64,000 bases of DNA from the NCBI GenBank assembly GCA_009760855.2, contig WPIO01000107.1, positions 186,001-250,000 of the forward strand. The letters are read 5' to 3'. Position numbers and translations under genes: made by a program. Source of the DNA: Cristatella mucedo (Eukaryota; Bryozoa; Phylactolaemata; Cristatellidae). The notes below the pieces were generated by a model, which saw nothing but the letters and a program-made list of their open reading frames with translations, was not told the DNA's origin and ran no database searches. This document shows positions 47,514 to 62,678 of this stretch, one piece after another. Positions within the stretch are counted from its first letter, which is position 1. Every line of letters begins with the position of its first letter.

Positions 47514-50500
47514 GAAGAGAGTGAGATCGAGAGAGACAGAGAAAGATGGAGAGCGACCGAGTGAGTCAGATAATGAGACAGAGAAAGACAGGGAGAGACA
47601 GACAGACAGACAGACAGACAGAGACAGAGAGAGAGATCCGGAGAGAGAGAGACATAGAGAGTCGGAGAGAGACATAGAGTAACATTGATAGATAGAGAGA
47701 GAGACAGGTAAAGACGGAGAGTGACAGAAAGAGATCTAGAGGGACAAAGTGAGAGAGAGTGAGACAGAGCGAGACAGAGAGGAATAGAGAGAGTCAGAGA
47801 GAGACAGATAGATACAGACAGAGCACGGGAGAGATAGAGTCAATGAGAGACAGAGTGTGACAGAGAGAGACAGGGGGACAGAGAGAGACAGAGCGAGACA
47901 GAGAGAGACGGAGGGGGACAGAGAGAGAGAGAGAGAGAGAGACACAGAGAGAGACATACAGATACAGTTAGAGAAAGAGTGAGAGATAGAGAGGGAAAGA
48001 GACAGACAAAGATAGACAGACAATGAGTTACTGAGTGAGAGACAGAGAGAGTGAGAGACAGAGAGCTTAAGAGAGAGCGAGAGAGAGAGAGAGAGAGAGA
48101 AAGAGAAAGAGAGACATAGTAAGAGATAGAGCCTGATAGGTAGATTATTTTTCAAGGAGTCAAATCAGCAACCTACCGATGGTAATATGTTTTACAATCT
48201 GGAAAAGCATTACCAGATTCATGGTGGCTCAAATGCCACATGCACATTTATAAGACTCGTTTCTTAAAGGAGCTGGTAATTGCTGCACTATTTAGGCAGA
48301 CTGTGAGGAACTTTTAGCGATTTCAACTGAAAGCTACAGTCGAACGATCATCACCACTATGTCTCTTATGTTACTAATTTGAAGGAATTGCAAAGGCTCT
48401 ATGGAATCCCATTCTCTATTCAACCGCAAGTTGCCATCAAATAATCACCGAGCTACGACCTGGTGCTATGGGCTAATGCAGTTCTCTATAGTAAGTTAAC
48501 GATTTTCAAATTTTGGACAGATTACAACAGCCAAAGCCCCGGCCGTTCACAGTAGGGGACAGCTGAGCTAATAGCTATTACATGTGAAATCATCATTTTT
48601 AGTTGGTAGCAGTCACAGTTAAGTGATACACTGGATCGAAAATGACTAAGACCTTATCACCACACACACGGTGCTGTCAGTATCAGCTCCAGAATAATTT
48701 GTATCGAGAAGTGCCCTAAGTGTGGGCAAATAGTAGGTAAACTAGTTACCGAATGAATGCTGCAGTGATAGAAAATGTAACAGTTTCTTAGGTACGCTAC
48801 TGTGATTTTAGGCGTCTGAGAAGTGCACGCAACATCGGTTGACTAGGCCAAAGTGCTTTTGTCATTATTTTAATTAGGTTGCGAGTTTGGTGAAGTACAG
48901 TACAGACCAAAGCCATTCCCAAGAGACTCCTCACATTCCATATACCGTACCAAGGTATAAGTGACAGTGGAACACTGGACTTCTGGCTACTAGATTGAAG
49001 GTGTGAGTACAGCACAAGTCGCACAAGCACAAGCCAGTTAACGCCCTTAATACATCATACATTGTAACAGAGGCAAAATTTAGACACTTAACCTTAGTGG
49101 TCGGGGTTAATGTCGTCGAAGATTCGCCCAACAGGATTGCAACACACGACACATGACATACTATAAAGTTTCATGTGCAATATAAAAAGTTCGTTTGAAC
49201 TACTTTAACAGTGACATAGGACTTAGCGATTCCTGGCGTGCATGCTCTCGTTAAACTATTTTCCTAGCTTAAAATGGTACAAAGTAGTAGTACGAAGTGT
49301 TTAGTACAACGGGTCATAGGCTCCCAGCTTTTAGATTCTGGTGCTATGGGGGCTGTTTGCCAAGCTGGAGCACAACGCTCAGACAAAGGTGGCAACCGTA
49401 AACGCATGATAGGAACGGCAAACTGTAAACACGGCATTGTCTTATTAGACGAAGAGTCTTAGCGTTAATCTCAATGGAAAACTGTGGGCATTAGATGATA
49501 GCACGTTTTTAATTACTAGAAGTTATTTTTCATGGTGAAAAGATATGGTGAAAGATTTTAACTGCAAGGCAGTTGCCCAAACCGCACGGAAAGCTTCACT
49601 GCTTACCTGTCGTATAATACAACCTGGACTGTTGGTGTGGCTGACATTATTTCCAATGATGGGTATATGAAACGATTCCGGACCTTTCCTAGGTTTGATA
49701 CGTGCAGCCTTGGATATCCTCTTAGTGGTACACGTAAAGGACTTCTAGCTGACCATGACCTGCAAAATCTTCATCATTCGCAAACACACCGAACGACTTC
49801 TTTGAAAGACCTGAAAAAAACCTTCAAAAAGCAACATTCAGACCTAACCTTAATGGAAACATGGAAAGCTGAAGGGTAGGACTGATCGACAACATGGTAG
49901 CACTAGCTAAAAGCAAGTCACTGTCATAAATAGATGACATTTACGGTGAAAAGACATGGTCAGCCTAAAGATCCTGCAGTCACGAGTGGTGAGATGTCGT
50001 CCCACATGTCGTTATCTTGCAACCGTGAGGTCGTAATTTCTAAATTATACACCGTAGAAGGTGACTTGCCTCGAACATAACCCAGCCCAAAGAGACGACA
50101 GGTAAGGCTACAATGCCTCTAGACTCGAGATTGCTTGCATCTAACAGTGAAAGAAAGTCGGTTATTTAAGTCGGTTATACCCATGTTTAGTACGTGGGGC
50201 CTGATCAGATTTAGTTTGCATATTTCGCAAGTGCCCTGGTGAGGTTTACAGTGGTTTTCATAACAATCAAAGTAAAGCCACCCTATGTGAAGGTGCAACA
50301 TGTTAAGGCCTGTAGTAGTGTGCGGTTGTATCATGCACTGTAAAAGGCAGAATCATTTCGAGTAAATCTCTTACCTTGAATTAAGCCGGCCATGTTGTCG
50401 GAGGCTTCGAATGCAGCACCAAGGTCATTGATTTTTCGCTAAGAAGCAACCACAGGTAAACGATGAGAGAATAGCACAGGTAACATTAGATGTGTCCTAC

Positions 50501-51082
50501 AACCAAGGTTAATAATTGTAAAACAAAACTAACCGTTAATTTACTGAGCCATGCCATGAGCCTAAACATCCCAGAAAAACGCCGACTTTCATTTTGAGCA
50601 GCCGTCATTGTAAGTAGGCACATCCGATAATACGTTGAGGCGGTCATTATTGGACAGCGAGATAGAGCAACCAATAATTTACACGAAAAAATACGTCAAC
50701 CGATCAAAAGGCTAAGGGATTCATATGCCACTGCAATTTATAGAGAATGACAATTATGACAGTTTTAATCGTCCGAGAAATCCAGGGTTTGGTAGGATGA
50801 GGCGATGAAAAAAAAGACTGCAGTTCCATGACAACTGTGCAAATATAAATCCGGTGCTGACAATAACTCCGGCCAATTTTCAATGCAAATGGATACGAGA
50901 TTAACGCTTCCTAGAGCAGAAGTATTAATTTAGCATATCCTTGCAGATCTTGGAGTCCAGGCTGCTATACCCCCATCTTAAAGATAACTCTCCCCACACT
51001 GGTGAAGTTTTTTTACCATAATACTGCTAGAAAAAATAGTCGTGAATGGCGCATACAGAGCCTAAATTGATCGTAGCTGAAC

Positions 51083-51084
<2 letters not shown>
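47358..51084 (+). repeat. Array monomer M4, long form
   Basis: The GA block (47358-48130) contains pure GA, a short TA run at about 47476-47496 and GACA-type variants. Module b lacks about 110 bp at its right end, which the other monomers keep (the 'gtcgggctgcctaagcag' segment). Module c and d follow. Confidence 0.9.
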
Positions 51085-51133
<49 letters not shown>

Positions 51134-51226
51134 CGGAGATAGAGAGGGAGAGACAGAGGGAGGAATATAGTGAGACAGAGAGATACAAAGAGAGACAGAG
51201 AGAGAGACAGAGAGAGGCCGAGAGAG

Positions 51227-51312
<86 letters not shown>

Positions 51313-52105
51313 TGACACAAAGAGAGACGGAGAGAGACAGAGAGAGCCTGAGGGAGTCGGAGAGAGAATGAGAGTGTCAGATAGAGACATATTGTGACGT
51401 TGAGAGACAGAGAGGGACACAGATAGATAGAGTTGAACGGAGTGAGACAGAGAGAGACACAGAGGGACAGTGAGAGTCAGAGAGGTACAGCGACATACAG
51501 ATGGAGACTACATAAGAGTCACAGAAATAGACAATGAGAGATAGAGATGGACAGTTAGAGACAGACTAGGACAAAGAGAGACAGAGAGAGACCAAAAGAG
51601 ATAGAGACAGAGATAGAGACAGAGAGAGAGACAGAGAGAGTTGTAGAGAGTCAGAGATAGACAGAGAGTGTAAGTGAGAGTCATAGAGTGGCATTGAGAG
51701 ACTGAGAGAGATAAAGACGAACAGTGAGGGATAGAGAGGGACACAGTGAGACAGATATAGACTGAGATAGGCAGAGAGAGAGAGTCAAAGAAAGAGAGAC
51801 GGAGACAGAGAGACGGAGACAGACACATAGAGAATCAGAGAGAAACGGAGAGTAAGAGAAAGAGACAGAGAGGGAGAAAGGGAGACAGAGCGACCAGTGA
51901 CAGACATAGAGAGAGAGAGAGAGAGACAGAGAGAGAGACAGAGAGAAAGAGAGAGAGAGAGAAAGAGACAGAGACATAGAGAAAGAGAGAGATAGAGAGA
52001 GAGACATAAAGATGCGGAGACAGAGACTGAGAGGGAAAAAGAAAAAGATAGAGAGGAAGAGAGACAGACAGCGATGCAGAGATAGACCGACAAATGGTTT
52101 AACAG

Positions 52106-52156
<51 letters not shown>

Positions 52157-53329
52157 AAGAGAGAAACAGAATGATAAAAAGAGAGATATAGTAAGAATAA
52201 AAGAGACTGATGGTTGATTTTTTTCAAGCTGTCAAGTCGGCAACCTCCTAATGATAATATGTTTTGCCAACCTTGAAATACATTACCAAATTCATGTCGG
52301 CTTAAATGCTGCAAACACGATAAAAAAATCGTTGTTTACGGGAGTGCTGGTAAATTCTGCAGTACATAGGCAGTCTATGATGCACTTTAAGTTCATTCAA
52401 CTGAAAGCTACAGTGGTACGATCATCACCACTATGTGCCTTACGTTACTAGTTTCAACAAATTGCAAAGGCTCCATGGAATCTCATTCACTATTACAGCT
52501 GCTAGTTGCATTCAAACGATCACCGAGCTAAGACCTGGTGCTGTTCGCTACTGCAGTTCTCTATAGTAAGTACGAGATTTTCAAATTTGGACAGGTTACA
52601 TTGGCCAAAGCCCCGGAAGTTCAAAGTAGGTGGCAGCTGAGCTAATAGCTCTTACATGTGGATCATCATTTTTTTTGGTAGCAGTCACAGTTAAGTGATG
52701 CATCAGACAAAGAATGACTAAGACTTAACGACCACAAACATGATGCTGTCAGTATCAGCTCAAGGATTTTTTTATCGCCTAGTTCATTTAGTGTGTGCTG
52801 AGCATAGTTAAAACTAGTTAAAGAATAAATGCTGCAGTGATCGAATAATGTGACAATTTTCCAGGTACAATACCGTGATTTTAGGTTTATTCAATGTGCA
52901 CAGAACAACCTTCTATCGACTAGGCTAATGTGCACCTGTTACTGCTTTTAATAGCCAGCGATTTAGGTAAAGTACAGGACCGACCAATGCCGTTCCCAAG
53001 AGATTTATGACATTGCATATTCAAAGCGACGCAAAAGTAGCTAGTGGAAAGTTGGACTTCAGGCTACTAGATTGAACGTTTGAGTACAGCACAAGTGAGA
53101 AGCCAGTTAACTCACTACATGCATCAGACATTGTAACTCAGGCATAATACAGATGCTAAACCCTATCAGCTACTTACATAGTCGGGCTGCCTAAGCAGTC
53201 AAAAGAAACGTACTTTAGGATCAATAGAAATTTCTTTTAGCATAATACTGCCAGAAAGACATGTCGTGAATGGCTACTACCTTGAGGCCAGGGGATGCAT
53301 ATATAGCCTAAACTGATGGTAGCTAAACT
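51085..53329 (+). repeat. Array monomer M5, short form
   Basis: It has the largest GA block in the array (51085-52205). Module b passes straight into d at 'aatagaaatttcttttagca', with module c entirely absent. The same junction is present in M7. Confidence 0.9.
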
Positions 53330-53871
53330 AACAGAGAGAGAGGGCAAGAGGGAGAGTAAGTGAGTTAAAGAGGGAGGGAGAGAGTGAGACTGAGAGAGAG
53401 AGAGACGGACAGAAACAGAGAGAGAGAGACAGAGAGAGACAGAGGGAGACATAGAGAGATAGAGAGCCTGAGAGAGTCAGAGAGAGACCGAGAGTGTCAG
53501 AGAGAGACGTATAGTTATATTGAGAGACAGAAAAAGACGGAGATGGACAGACAGATAGAGAGGGACAGATTAAGAAAGAGAGAGAGACAGTGAGGGACAG
53601 AGAAGGTCATACAGAGACAAACAGAGACAGACAGAGAGAGAGAGAGAGTCAGAGAGAAACAGAGAGTGACAGAGAGAGAATGAGAGACACCGAGGGATAA
53701 AGAGAGGGACAAAGAGAGACAGTGAGGGACAGAGAGGGAAAGATAGAGACAGAGACGGAGACAGAGAGAGACATAAGGATACAAAGAGAGACTGAGAGGG
53801 AGAAAGAGAAAGATAGAGAGGGAGTGAGACAGACGCTGATACCGAGATAGACAGACTGAGGGTTAAGCAGA

Positions 53872-53927
<56 letters not shown>

Positions 53928-56900
53928 AAAATAGAATGAGAAAGAGAGAGATATAGAGAGAGAACAAGAAACCGATCGGTAGATTTTTTCAAGCTGTCAA
54001 ATGAGCAACCTACCAACGACAATATGTCTTGCCAACCTTGAAATGCATTATGAGATTTATGTTGGCCCAAATGCAGCATACACGATAAAAAAACTCGTTG
54101 TTTTACAGAAGAGCTGGTAAATGCTGCACTAGATAGGCAGTCTGTGATGCACTTTAAGTTCATTCAACTAAAAGCTACAGTAGTACGATAATCACCACTA
54201 TGTGTCTTACGTTACTAGTTTCATCGAATTGCAAAGGCTCTATGAAATCTCAATATCTCGTACAGCTGCAAGTTGCCTTCAAACGATCACCGAGCTACGA
54301 ACTGGTGCTGTAAGCTAATGCAGTTCTCTATAGTAGGTTCACGATTTTCAAATTTTGGACAGATTACAACGGCCAAAGCCCCGGCAGTTCAAAGTAGGGG
54401 AAAGCTGAGCTAATAGCTCGTACATGTCAGATCATCACTTTTAGTTGGTAGCAGTCACAGTTAAGTGATGCATCAGACTAAGAATGACTAAGACTTAACT
54501 ACCACAGACACGAGGCTATCAGTATCAGCTCCAGAATATTTTTTATCGCCTTGTTCACTTAGTGTGCGCCGAGCATAGTTAAATCTAGTTAGCGAATAAA
54601 CACTGCAGTGATGTAAGAATTTTCGAGGTACAATACCGTGATTTTAGGTTTCTTCGATGTGCACAGAACAACCTCCTGTCGACTAGGCTAAGGTGCACCT
54701 GTCATTGTTTTTAATAGCCAGCGATTTAGGCAAAGTACAGGACCTTCCAATGCCGTTCCCAAGAGATTTATGACATTGCATATTCCAAACCGAGGCAAAG
54801 TAGTAAGTGGAACGTTGGACTTCTGGGTTCTAGATTGAGCTTTTGAGTACAGTGCAAGTAAGAAGCCAGTTAACTCACTACATACATTTGTCGTTGTAAC
54901 TTAGGCATAAGTATGACGCTAAACCCTATCAGCTACTTACACAGTCGGGCTGCCTAAGCAGTCGTATAAAACAGATTTTGAAATCAATAGACATTTCTTA
55001 TGAGAGATAATGCAGGCCTTTATTGGTCCAGATTAATGTCATTGACGACGAAGATCAGCCCAACAGAATTGCAATAAACCACACATGACATTTGACATAC
55101 TATAAAGTTTCACAAGCAATCGAATATTTGCTTAAGAATTGTCAGGGTAAGATCGAATTTAGCAGGGCGTGGTTCGCACACTCCAGTTAAACTATTTCCA
55201 TAGCTTAAAATTGTACTTAGCCTTTGTGCAAAGTTTGCAGTACAACGGTTCGTAGGCTCACGACCTTCAGATTCAGGTGTCATGGGGGCTATTGGCGAAG
55301 CTGGACCACTTCGCTTAGACAAAGATGAAAAACGTAAACCAATATTATGCACAGCAATCTGTAAACACGGCATCTTATCATCGGACGAACAGTCTTAACG
55401 ATAGTTGTACCAGTAAACTACTGGGCTTTGGATGATAGCAAGTTTTCCGAGATTAGGAGTCAAATTTTGAACACAGGGCAGTTGCCCGAACCACCCGGAA
55501 AGCTTCACTGCTTACCTGTCGTATAATGCAACCTGGACTGTTGGGGTTGCTGACATTATTTCCAATGATGGGTATATAACACGATTCCTGACCTCTCCTA
55601 GGTTTGGTACGTGCAGGTCCGGATATCCTCTTCGTGGTACTCGTGAAGTACTTCTAGCCGACCATGACCAGTAAAATCATCATCATTCGCAAATTCACCA
55701 AACGACTTCTTAGAAAGACCTTCAAAATGCAACATGCAGCCCTACGCTTAATGGAATTATGGAAATATGAACGGTAGGACCGGTCGAAAACATGGTAGGG
55801 CTAGCTAAAACCCATTCACTGTCATAAGTAGATGACATTAATGGTGAAATAACATGGTCAGCTTAAAGATCCTGCAGTAACGAGTGGTGAGATGTCGTCC
55901 CACATGTCGTTATCTTGCAACCGTGAGGTCGTATTTTCTAAATTATACACTGTAGAAGGTGACTTGCCTCCAACAAAACCCAGCCCAAATAGACGATCTT
56001 TAAGGCTAGAATGCCTCTAGATTCGAGATTTCTTGCATCTAAGAGTAAAAGAAAGTCGGTTATTTAGGACGGTAATACCCATGCCTAGTACGTAGGCCTG
56101 GTTAGATATAGTTTGCATATTTCGCAATTGCCCTGGTGAGGTTTAGAGTGGTTATAATGACAATCAAAATAAAGCCACCCTATGTAAAGGTGCAGCATGT
56201 TTGGGCCTGTAGCAGTGTGCAAGTTTTATCATGCATTGTGAAAGGCAAAATCATTTCGAGCACATTTCTTACCTCGAATTAAGCCGGCCATGTTGTCGGA
56301 GGCTTTGAATGCTGCACCGAGGTCGTTGATTTTTCGCAAAGAAGCAACCACAGGTAAACGATGAGAGAATAGCACAGGTAACATTAGATGAGTCCTACAA
56401 CCAATGGTTAATAATTGTAAAACAAAATTAACCGTTACTTTACTGAGCCATGCCATAAGCCTAAATATCCCAGAAAAACGCCGATTTTCATTTTTACCTG
56501 CCATCTTTGTGAGTAGGCACATCCGATAATACATTGAGGTGGTTTATTACTGGACAGCGAGATAGAGCGACCAATAATTCGCACCAACTAATACATCAAC
56601 CGATCAAAAGAGTAAGGGATTCATATGCCACTGCAATGTATATAAAATGACAATCATGACAGTTTCAATTGTCCGAGAAATTCATAGTTTGGTAGGTTGT
56701 GGCAATGATAAAAAAGACTGCAGTTACATAACAACTGTGCTAATATATATCCGGTTCTGACAATAATTCTGGCCTATTTTCAATGCAAATTGAAACGAGA
56801 TTAACGCTTCCTAGAGCAGAGGTAGTAACTTAGCCAATCCTTGCAGATGTTTAAGTCCAGGATGCTATACCCTCGTCTTAAAGATAACTCTTTCCACACT

Positions 56901-57000
56901 GGTGATGTTATTTTTAACATAGTACTGCCAGAAAAAATAATCGTGAATGGCTCCCACCTTTACGCCAGTTGATGCATACAGAGCCTCAATTGATGGTAGC

Positions 57001-57004
<4 letters not shown>
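53330..57004 (+). repeat. Array monomer M6, long form
   Basis: GA block 53330-53970, b to about 54990, c to about 56915, then d. It carries a minus frame of 101 codons (56534-56229) also seen in M8. Short parts of module c match M8 at roughly 94% by eye (compare 55868-55980 with 61507-61620). Confidence 0.92.
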
Positions 57005-57066
<62 letters not shown>

Positions 57067-57173
57067 GGGAGGGAGAGAAGGAGATAGAGAGGGAGAGATA
57101 CATAGGGAGGAATAAAGTGAGACTGAGAGATACAGAGAGAGACAGATAGAGACAGAGAGAGGCAGAGAGAGTG

Positions 57174-57220
<47 letters not shown>

Positions 57221-57657
57221 GAGAGACAAAGAGACACTGAGAGAGTCGGAGAGAGACTGAGAGTGTCAGATGGAAGCATATCGTGACATTGAGAGACAGA
57301 GAGAGACGAAGAGAGATAGAGTGGGTCTAAGTGAGACAGAGAGTGACGCAAAGGGACAGTGAGAGTCACAGAGAGACAGGGACATACAGACAGAGACTAC
57401 ATGAGAGTCACAGAGAGAGACAATGAGAGATAGAGATGGACAGTTAGAGACAGACTGGGACAAAGAGAGACGAAGAGAGACAAAGAGAGAGAGACAGAGA
57501 AAGAGATAGAGAGAGAGAGACAGAGAGAGTCGTACAGAGTCAGAGATCGACAGAGAGTGTAAGTGAGAGTCATAGAGTGGCATTGAGAGACTGAGAGAGA
57601 TAGTAACGGACAGTGAGGGATAGAGAGGAACACAGTCAGACAGAGAGAGACTGAGAT

Positions 57658-57750
<93 letters not shown>

Positions 57751-58949
57751 TAGAGAAAGTGTGACAGAGAGAAAAAGATTGAGAAAGAGATACATAAAGT
57801 AAGAGAAAAAGAGACTGATCGGTTGATTTTTTACAAGCTGTCAAATCAGAAATCTACCAATGATAATATGTCTTGCCAACATTGAAATGCATTACAGGAT
57901 TCATGTTGGCTTAAAAGCAGCACACACGATAAAAAAACTCGTTGTTTACAGAAGTGCTGGTAAATGCTGCAGTACATCGGCAGTTTGTGATGCACTTTAA
58001 GTTCATTCAACTGAAAGCTACAGTCGTACGATCATCACCAGTATGTGCCCTACGTTACTAGTTCCAACGAATTTTAAAGCCCCCATGGATTCTCATTCGT
58101 TATTACAGCTGCAAGTGGCCTTCAAACGATCATAGAGCGACGACCTGGAGCTGAGGGCTACTGCAGTTCTCAATAGTAAGTACACATCTTTAAAAAATTT
58201 GGACTGATTACAACGGCCAAAGCCCCGGCAGTTCAAAGTAGGGGACTCCTGAGCTAATAGCTTATCCATGTCGGATAATCATTTTTAGTTAGTAGCAGTC
58301 AAAGTAAAGTGATGCAACAGACAAAGAATGACTAAGACTGAACAACGACAAACACGAAGCTATCAGTATCAGCTCGAGGATATTTTGTATCGCCTAGTTC
58401 ACTTTGTGTGTGCCCAGCATAGTTAAAACTAGTTAAAGAATAAATGCTGCAGTGATCGAATAATGTAAGAATTTTCCAGGTACGATACAGTGATTTTAGA
58501 TATGTTCGATGTGCACAGTACAACCTCCTGTCGACTAGGCTAAAGTGCTCTTGTTATTGTTTTCAAGAACCAGCGATTTAGGTTAAGTACAGGACCGACC
58601 AAAGCCGTTCTCAAGAGATTTATGACGTTGCATATTCAAAACCTAGGCAAAAGTAGCAAGTGGAATTTTCGACTTCTGGCTACTAGATTGAACCTGTGAG
58701 TACAGCACAAGTCACAAGCCAGTTAACTGACTACATGCATCATTCGTTGTAATTAAGGCATAATTCAGATGCTAAACCCTATCAGCTACTTACATAGTCG
58801 GGCTGCCTAAGCAGTCGTAAGAAACATATTTTTTTCTAAGATTAATAGAAATTTCCTTTAACATAATAATGCCAGAAAGAAATGTCGTAAATGGCTTCCA
58901 CCATGAGGCCAGGAGATGCATATCTAGTCTAAATTGATGGTAGCTAAGC
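57005..58949 (+). repeat. Array monomer M7, short form
   Basis: GA block 57005-57815, including a long pure (GA)n run near 57662-57748 that replaces part of the complex sequence seen in M5. Module c is missing with the same junction as M5. Confidence 0.92.
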
Positions 58950-58988
<39 letters not shown>

Positions 58989-61900
58989 GAGGGAGAGCAA
59001 GTGAGTTAAAGAGAGATGGAGAGAGTGAGACCAAGAGAGCGACAGAGAGAAATAGAGAGAGAGACGGAGAGAGACAGAGGGAGAGAGAGAGAGAGAGAGC
59101 CTAAAAGAGTCAGAGAGAGACAGAGAGTGCCAGAGAGATACGTATAGTTACATTGAGAGACAAAACAAGACAGAGAGAGACAGAGAGTTAGAGAGGGACA
59201 GATTGACTCAGAGAGAGACTGAGAGGGACAGAAAAAGTATGAGAGAGACAGACAGAGACAAACAGAGACATAAAGAGAGAGAGAGACAGAGAGACAGTCA
59301 GAGAGAAACAGAGAGTGACAGAGAGGGAATGAGAGACACAGAAAGGGAAAGAGAGGGATAAAGATAAAGAAAGAGATAGTGAGGGACAGAGAGGGAGAGA
59401 GAGAAACAGAGACAGAGACAGAAATAGACATAAGGATACAGAGAGAGAATAAGAGGGAAAAAGAGAAAGATAGAGAGGGAAGCGGACAGACGCCGATACT
59501 GAGAAAGACAGCCAGAGGGTTACGCAGAGAGAGTGAAAGCGAGAGAGAGAGATAGAGAGAGAAAAGGAATGAAAAATAGAGAGATATAGGTAGAGAAAGA
59601 GAGAACGATCGGTAGATTTTTTCAAGCTGGTAAATCAGCTTCCTACCAATGATAATATGTTTTGCCAATCTTGAAATGCATTACATGATTTATGTTGGCT
59701 TAAATGCAGCATACACGATAAAAAACTCGTTGTTTACACGAGTGCTGGTCAATGCTGCAGCAGACAGGCAGTTTGTGATGCACTTTAAGTTCATTCAACT
59801 GAAAACTACGGTAGTACGATCATCACCACTATGTGCCTTACGTTACTAGTTTTAACGAATTGCGAAGGCTAAGTGGTATCTCATTCGCTATTACAGCTGC
59901 AAGTAGCCTTTAAACGATCACCGAGCTACGACCTGGTGCTGTGGGCTAATGCAGTTCTCTATAGTAAGTAAACGATTTTCAAATTTTGGACAGATTACAA
60001 CGGCCAAAGCCTCGGCAGTTCAAAGTAGGGGACAGCTAAGCTAATAGCTCGTACATGTGGGATCATCATTTTTAGTTGGTAGCAGTCACAGTTAAGTGAT
60101 GCATCAGACAAAGAATGACTAAGACTTAAAAACCACAAACACGATGCTGTTAGTATCAGCTCCAAGATACTTTGTATCGCCTTGTTCACTTAGTGTGTGT
60201 AGAGCATAGTTAAAACTAGTTAAAGAATAAATGCTGCAGTGATCGAACAATGTAACAATTTTCCAGGTACAATACCGTGATTTTAGGTTTATTCAATGTG
60301 CACAGAACAACCTCCTATCGACTAGGCTAAGGTGCACAAGTTACTGCTTTTAATAGCCAGCGATTTAGGTTAAGTACATGACCTACCAATGCCGTTCCTA
60401 AGAGATTTAGGACATTGCATATTCAAAGCCGAGGCAAACGTAGAAAGTGGAACGTTGGACTTCAGGCTACTAGATTGAACGTTTGAGTACAGCACAACTT
60501 ACAAGCCAGTTAACTCACTACATGCAGCAGTCATTGTAACTGAGGCATAATTCATATGCTAAACCCTATCAGCTACTTACATAGTCGGGCTGCCTAAGCC
60601 GTCGTAAGGAACACATTTTGAAATCAATAGACAATTCTTATGAGAGATGATGCGGGCCCTTATAGGTCCGGGTAAATGTCATTGACGACGAAGATCAGCC
60701 ACACTGGATTGCAATGCCCGACACATGACATTTGACATACTCTAAAGTTTCACAAGCAATACAATATTTTGCTTAGGATTTGTCAGGGTAAGATCGGATT
60801 TAGCAGGGTGCAGTGCGCACGCTCCAGTTAAACTATTTTCATAGCTTAAAATGGGCTTAGCCTTAGTCCAACGTTTTCAGTACAACGGGTCGTAGGCCCA
60901 CGACCTTCAGCTTAAGGTGTTACGGGGGCTATTTGTTGAGCTGTACCACTTCACTTAGACAAAGGTGGCAACCATAAACAAGTGTTATGCACGGCTATCG
61001 GTAAGCCGGCATCTTATTATCAGACGAACAGTCTTAAAAACTGTCTTACCGGAAAACAATAAGGCTTTGGATGAAAGCAAGTTTTCTGAGATTAGGAGTC
61101 AAATTTCGTCCACAAGGCAGTTGCCCAAACAGCCTCGAAAGCGTCACTGCATACCTGTCTTATAGTGCAACCTGGACTGTTGGGGTTGCTGACATTATTT
61201 ACAATGATGGGTATATGAAACGATTCCCTACCTTTCCTAGGTTTGGTACGTGCAGCTTCGGATATCCTCTTAGTGGTACACGTGAAGTACTTGTAGCCGA
61301 CCATGACCTGAAAAATCATCATCATACGCAAATACACCAATTGACTTCTTTGAAAGACCTTCAAAAAGTAACATGCAGCCCTAAGCCTAATGGAAGCATG
61401 GGAAGCTGAAGGGTAGGACTGATCGACAACATGGTAGGGCCAGCTAACAGCATTTCACTGTCATAAGTAGATGACATTTACATTGAAAAGAAATGGTCAG
61501 CCTAAAGATCCTGCAGTCACGAGTGGTGAGATGTCGTCCCACATGTCGTTATCTTGCAACCGTGAGGTCGTAATTTCTAAATTATACACCGTAGAAGGTG
61601 ACTTGCCTCCAACATAAGCAAGCCCAAAGTGACGACAGGTATGGCTAGAATGCCTCTAGACTTAAGATCGCTTGCATCTAACAGTTAAAGACAGTCGGTT
61701 ATTTAAGTCGGTAATACCCATGCCTAGTACGTAGGCCTGATTAGATATAGTTTGCATCTTTCGAAAGTGCCCTGGTGAGGTTTAGAGTGGTTATAATAAC
61801 AATCAAAATAAAGCCACCCTATGTGAAGGTGCAACATGTTAAGGCCTGTAGTAGTGTGCAAGTTTTATCATGCATTGCCAAAGGCAAAATCATTTCGAGC

Positions 61901-62631
61901 ACATGTCTTACCTCGAATTAAGCCGGCCATGTTGTCGGAGGCTTCGAATGCAGCACCGAGGTCATTAATTTTTCGCAAAGAAGCAACCACAGGTAAACGA
62001 TGAGAGGAAAGCACAGGTAACCATAAATGTGTCCTACAACCAACGGTTAATAATTGTAAAACAAAATTAAACGTTACTTTACTGAGCCACGCCATAAGCC
62101 TAAACATCCCAGAAAAACGCCGACTTTCATTTTTAGCAGCCGTCATTGTGAGTAGGCACATCCGATAATACATTGAGGCGGTCATTATTGGACAGCGAGA
62201 TAGATCACACTACTAAATACATCTACCGATGAAAAGGGTAAGGAATTCATATGCCGCTGCAATGTATATAGAATGACAATCATGACAGTTTCTATTTTCC
62301 GAGAAATCCAGGGTTTGGCAGGTTGTGGCGATGAAAAAAAATACTGCAGCAACATAACATCTTTGCTTACATAAAGCCGGTGCTGACAATAACTCTGGCC
62401 AATTTTCAATGCAAATGGATACGAGATTAACTCTTCCTGGAGCAGAGGTAGTAATTTAGCAAATCCTTGCAGATCCCGGAGTCCAGGCTGCTATACCCTC
62501 ATCTTAAAGATAACTCTCCCCACACTGGTGACGTTTTTTTAACATAGTACTGCCAGAAAAATAGTCGTGAATGGCTCCCACATTTACGCGCCAGGTGATG
62601 CATTCAGAGCCTCAATTGATTGTAGCTAAAC
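58950..62631 (+). repeat. Array monomer M8, long form
   Basis: GA block 58950-59615, b to about 60640, c to about 62545, then d. It carries a 105-codon minus frame at 62185-61868 and a 112-codon plus frame at 61071-61409, neither with a start or splice context I trust. Confidence 0.92.

Positions 62632-62678
<47 letters not shown>

Noticed and set aside
47323-47682. Glu-Arg-rich frame and the many Ser-Leu-rich minus frames of the array
   Set aside because: Translation of GA blocks; seen in every monomer wherever GA occurs.
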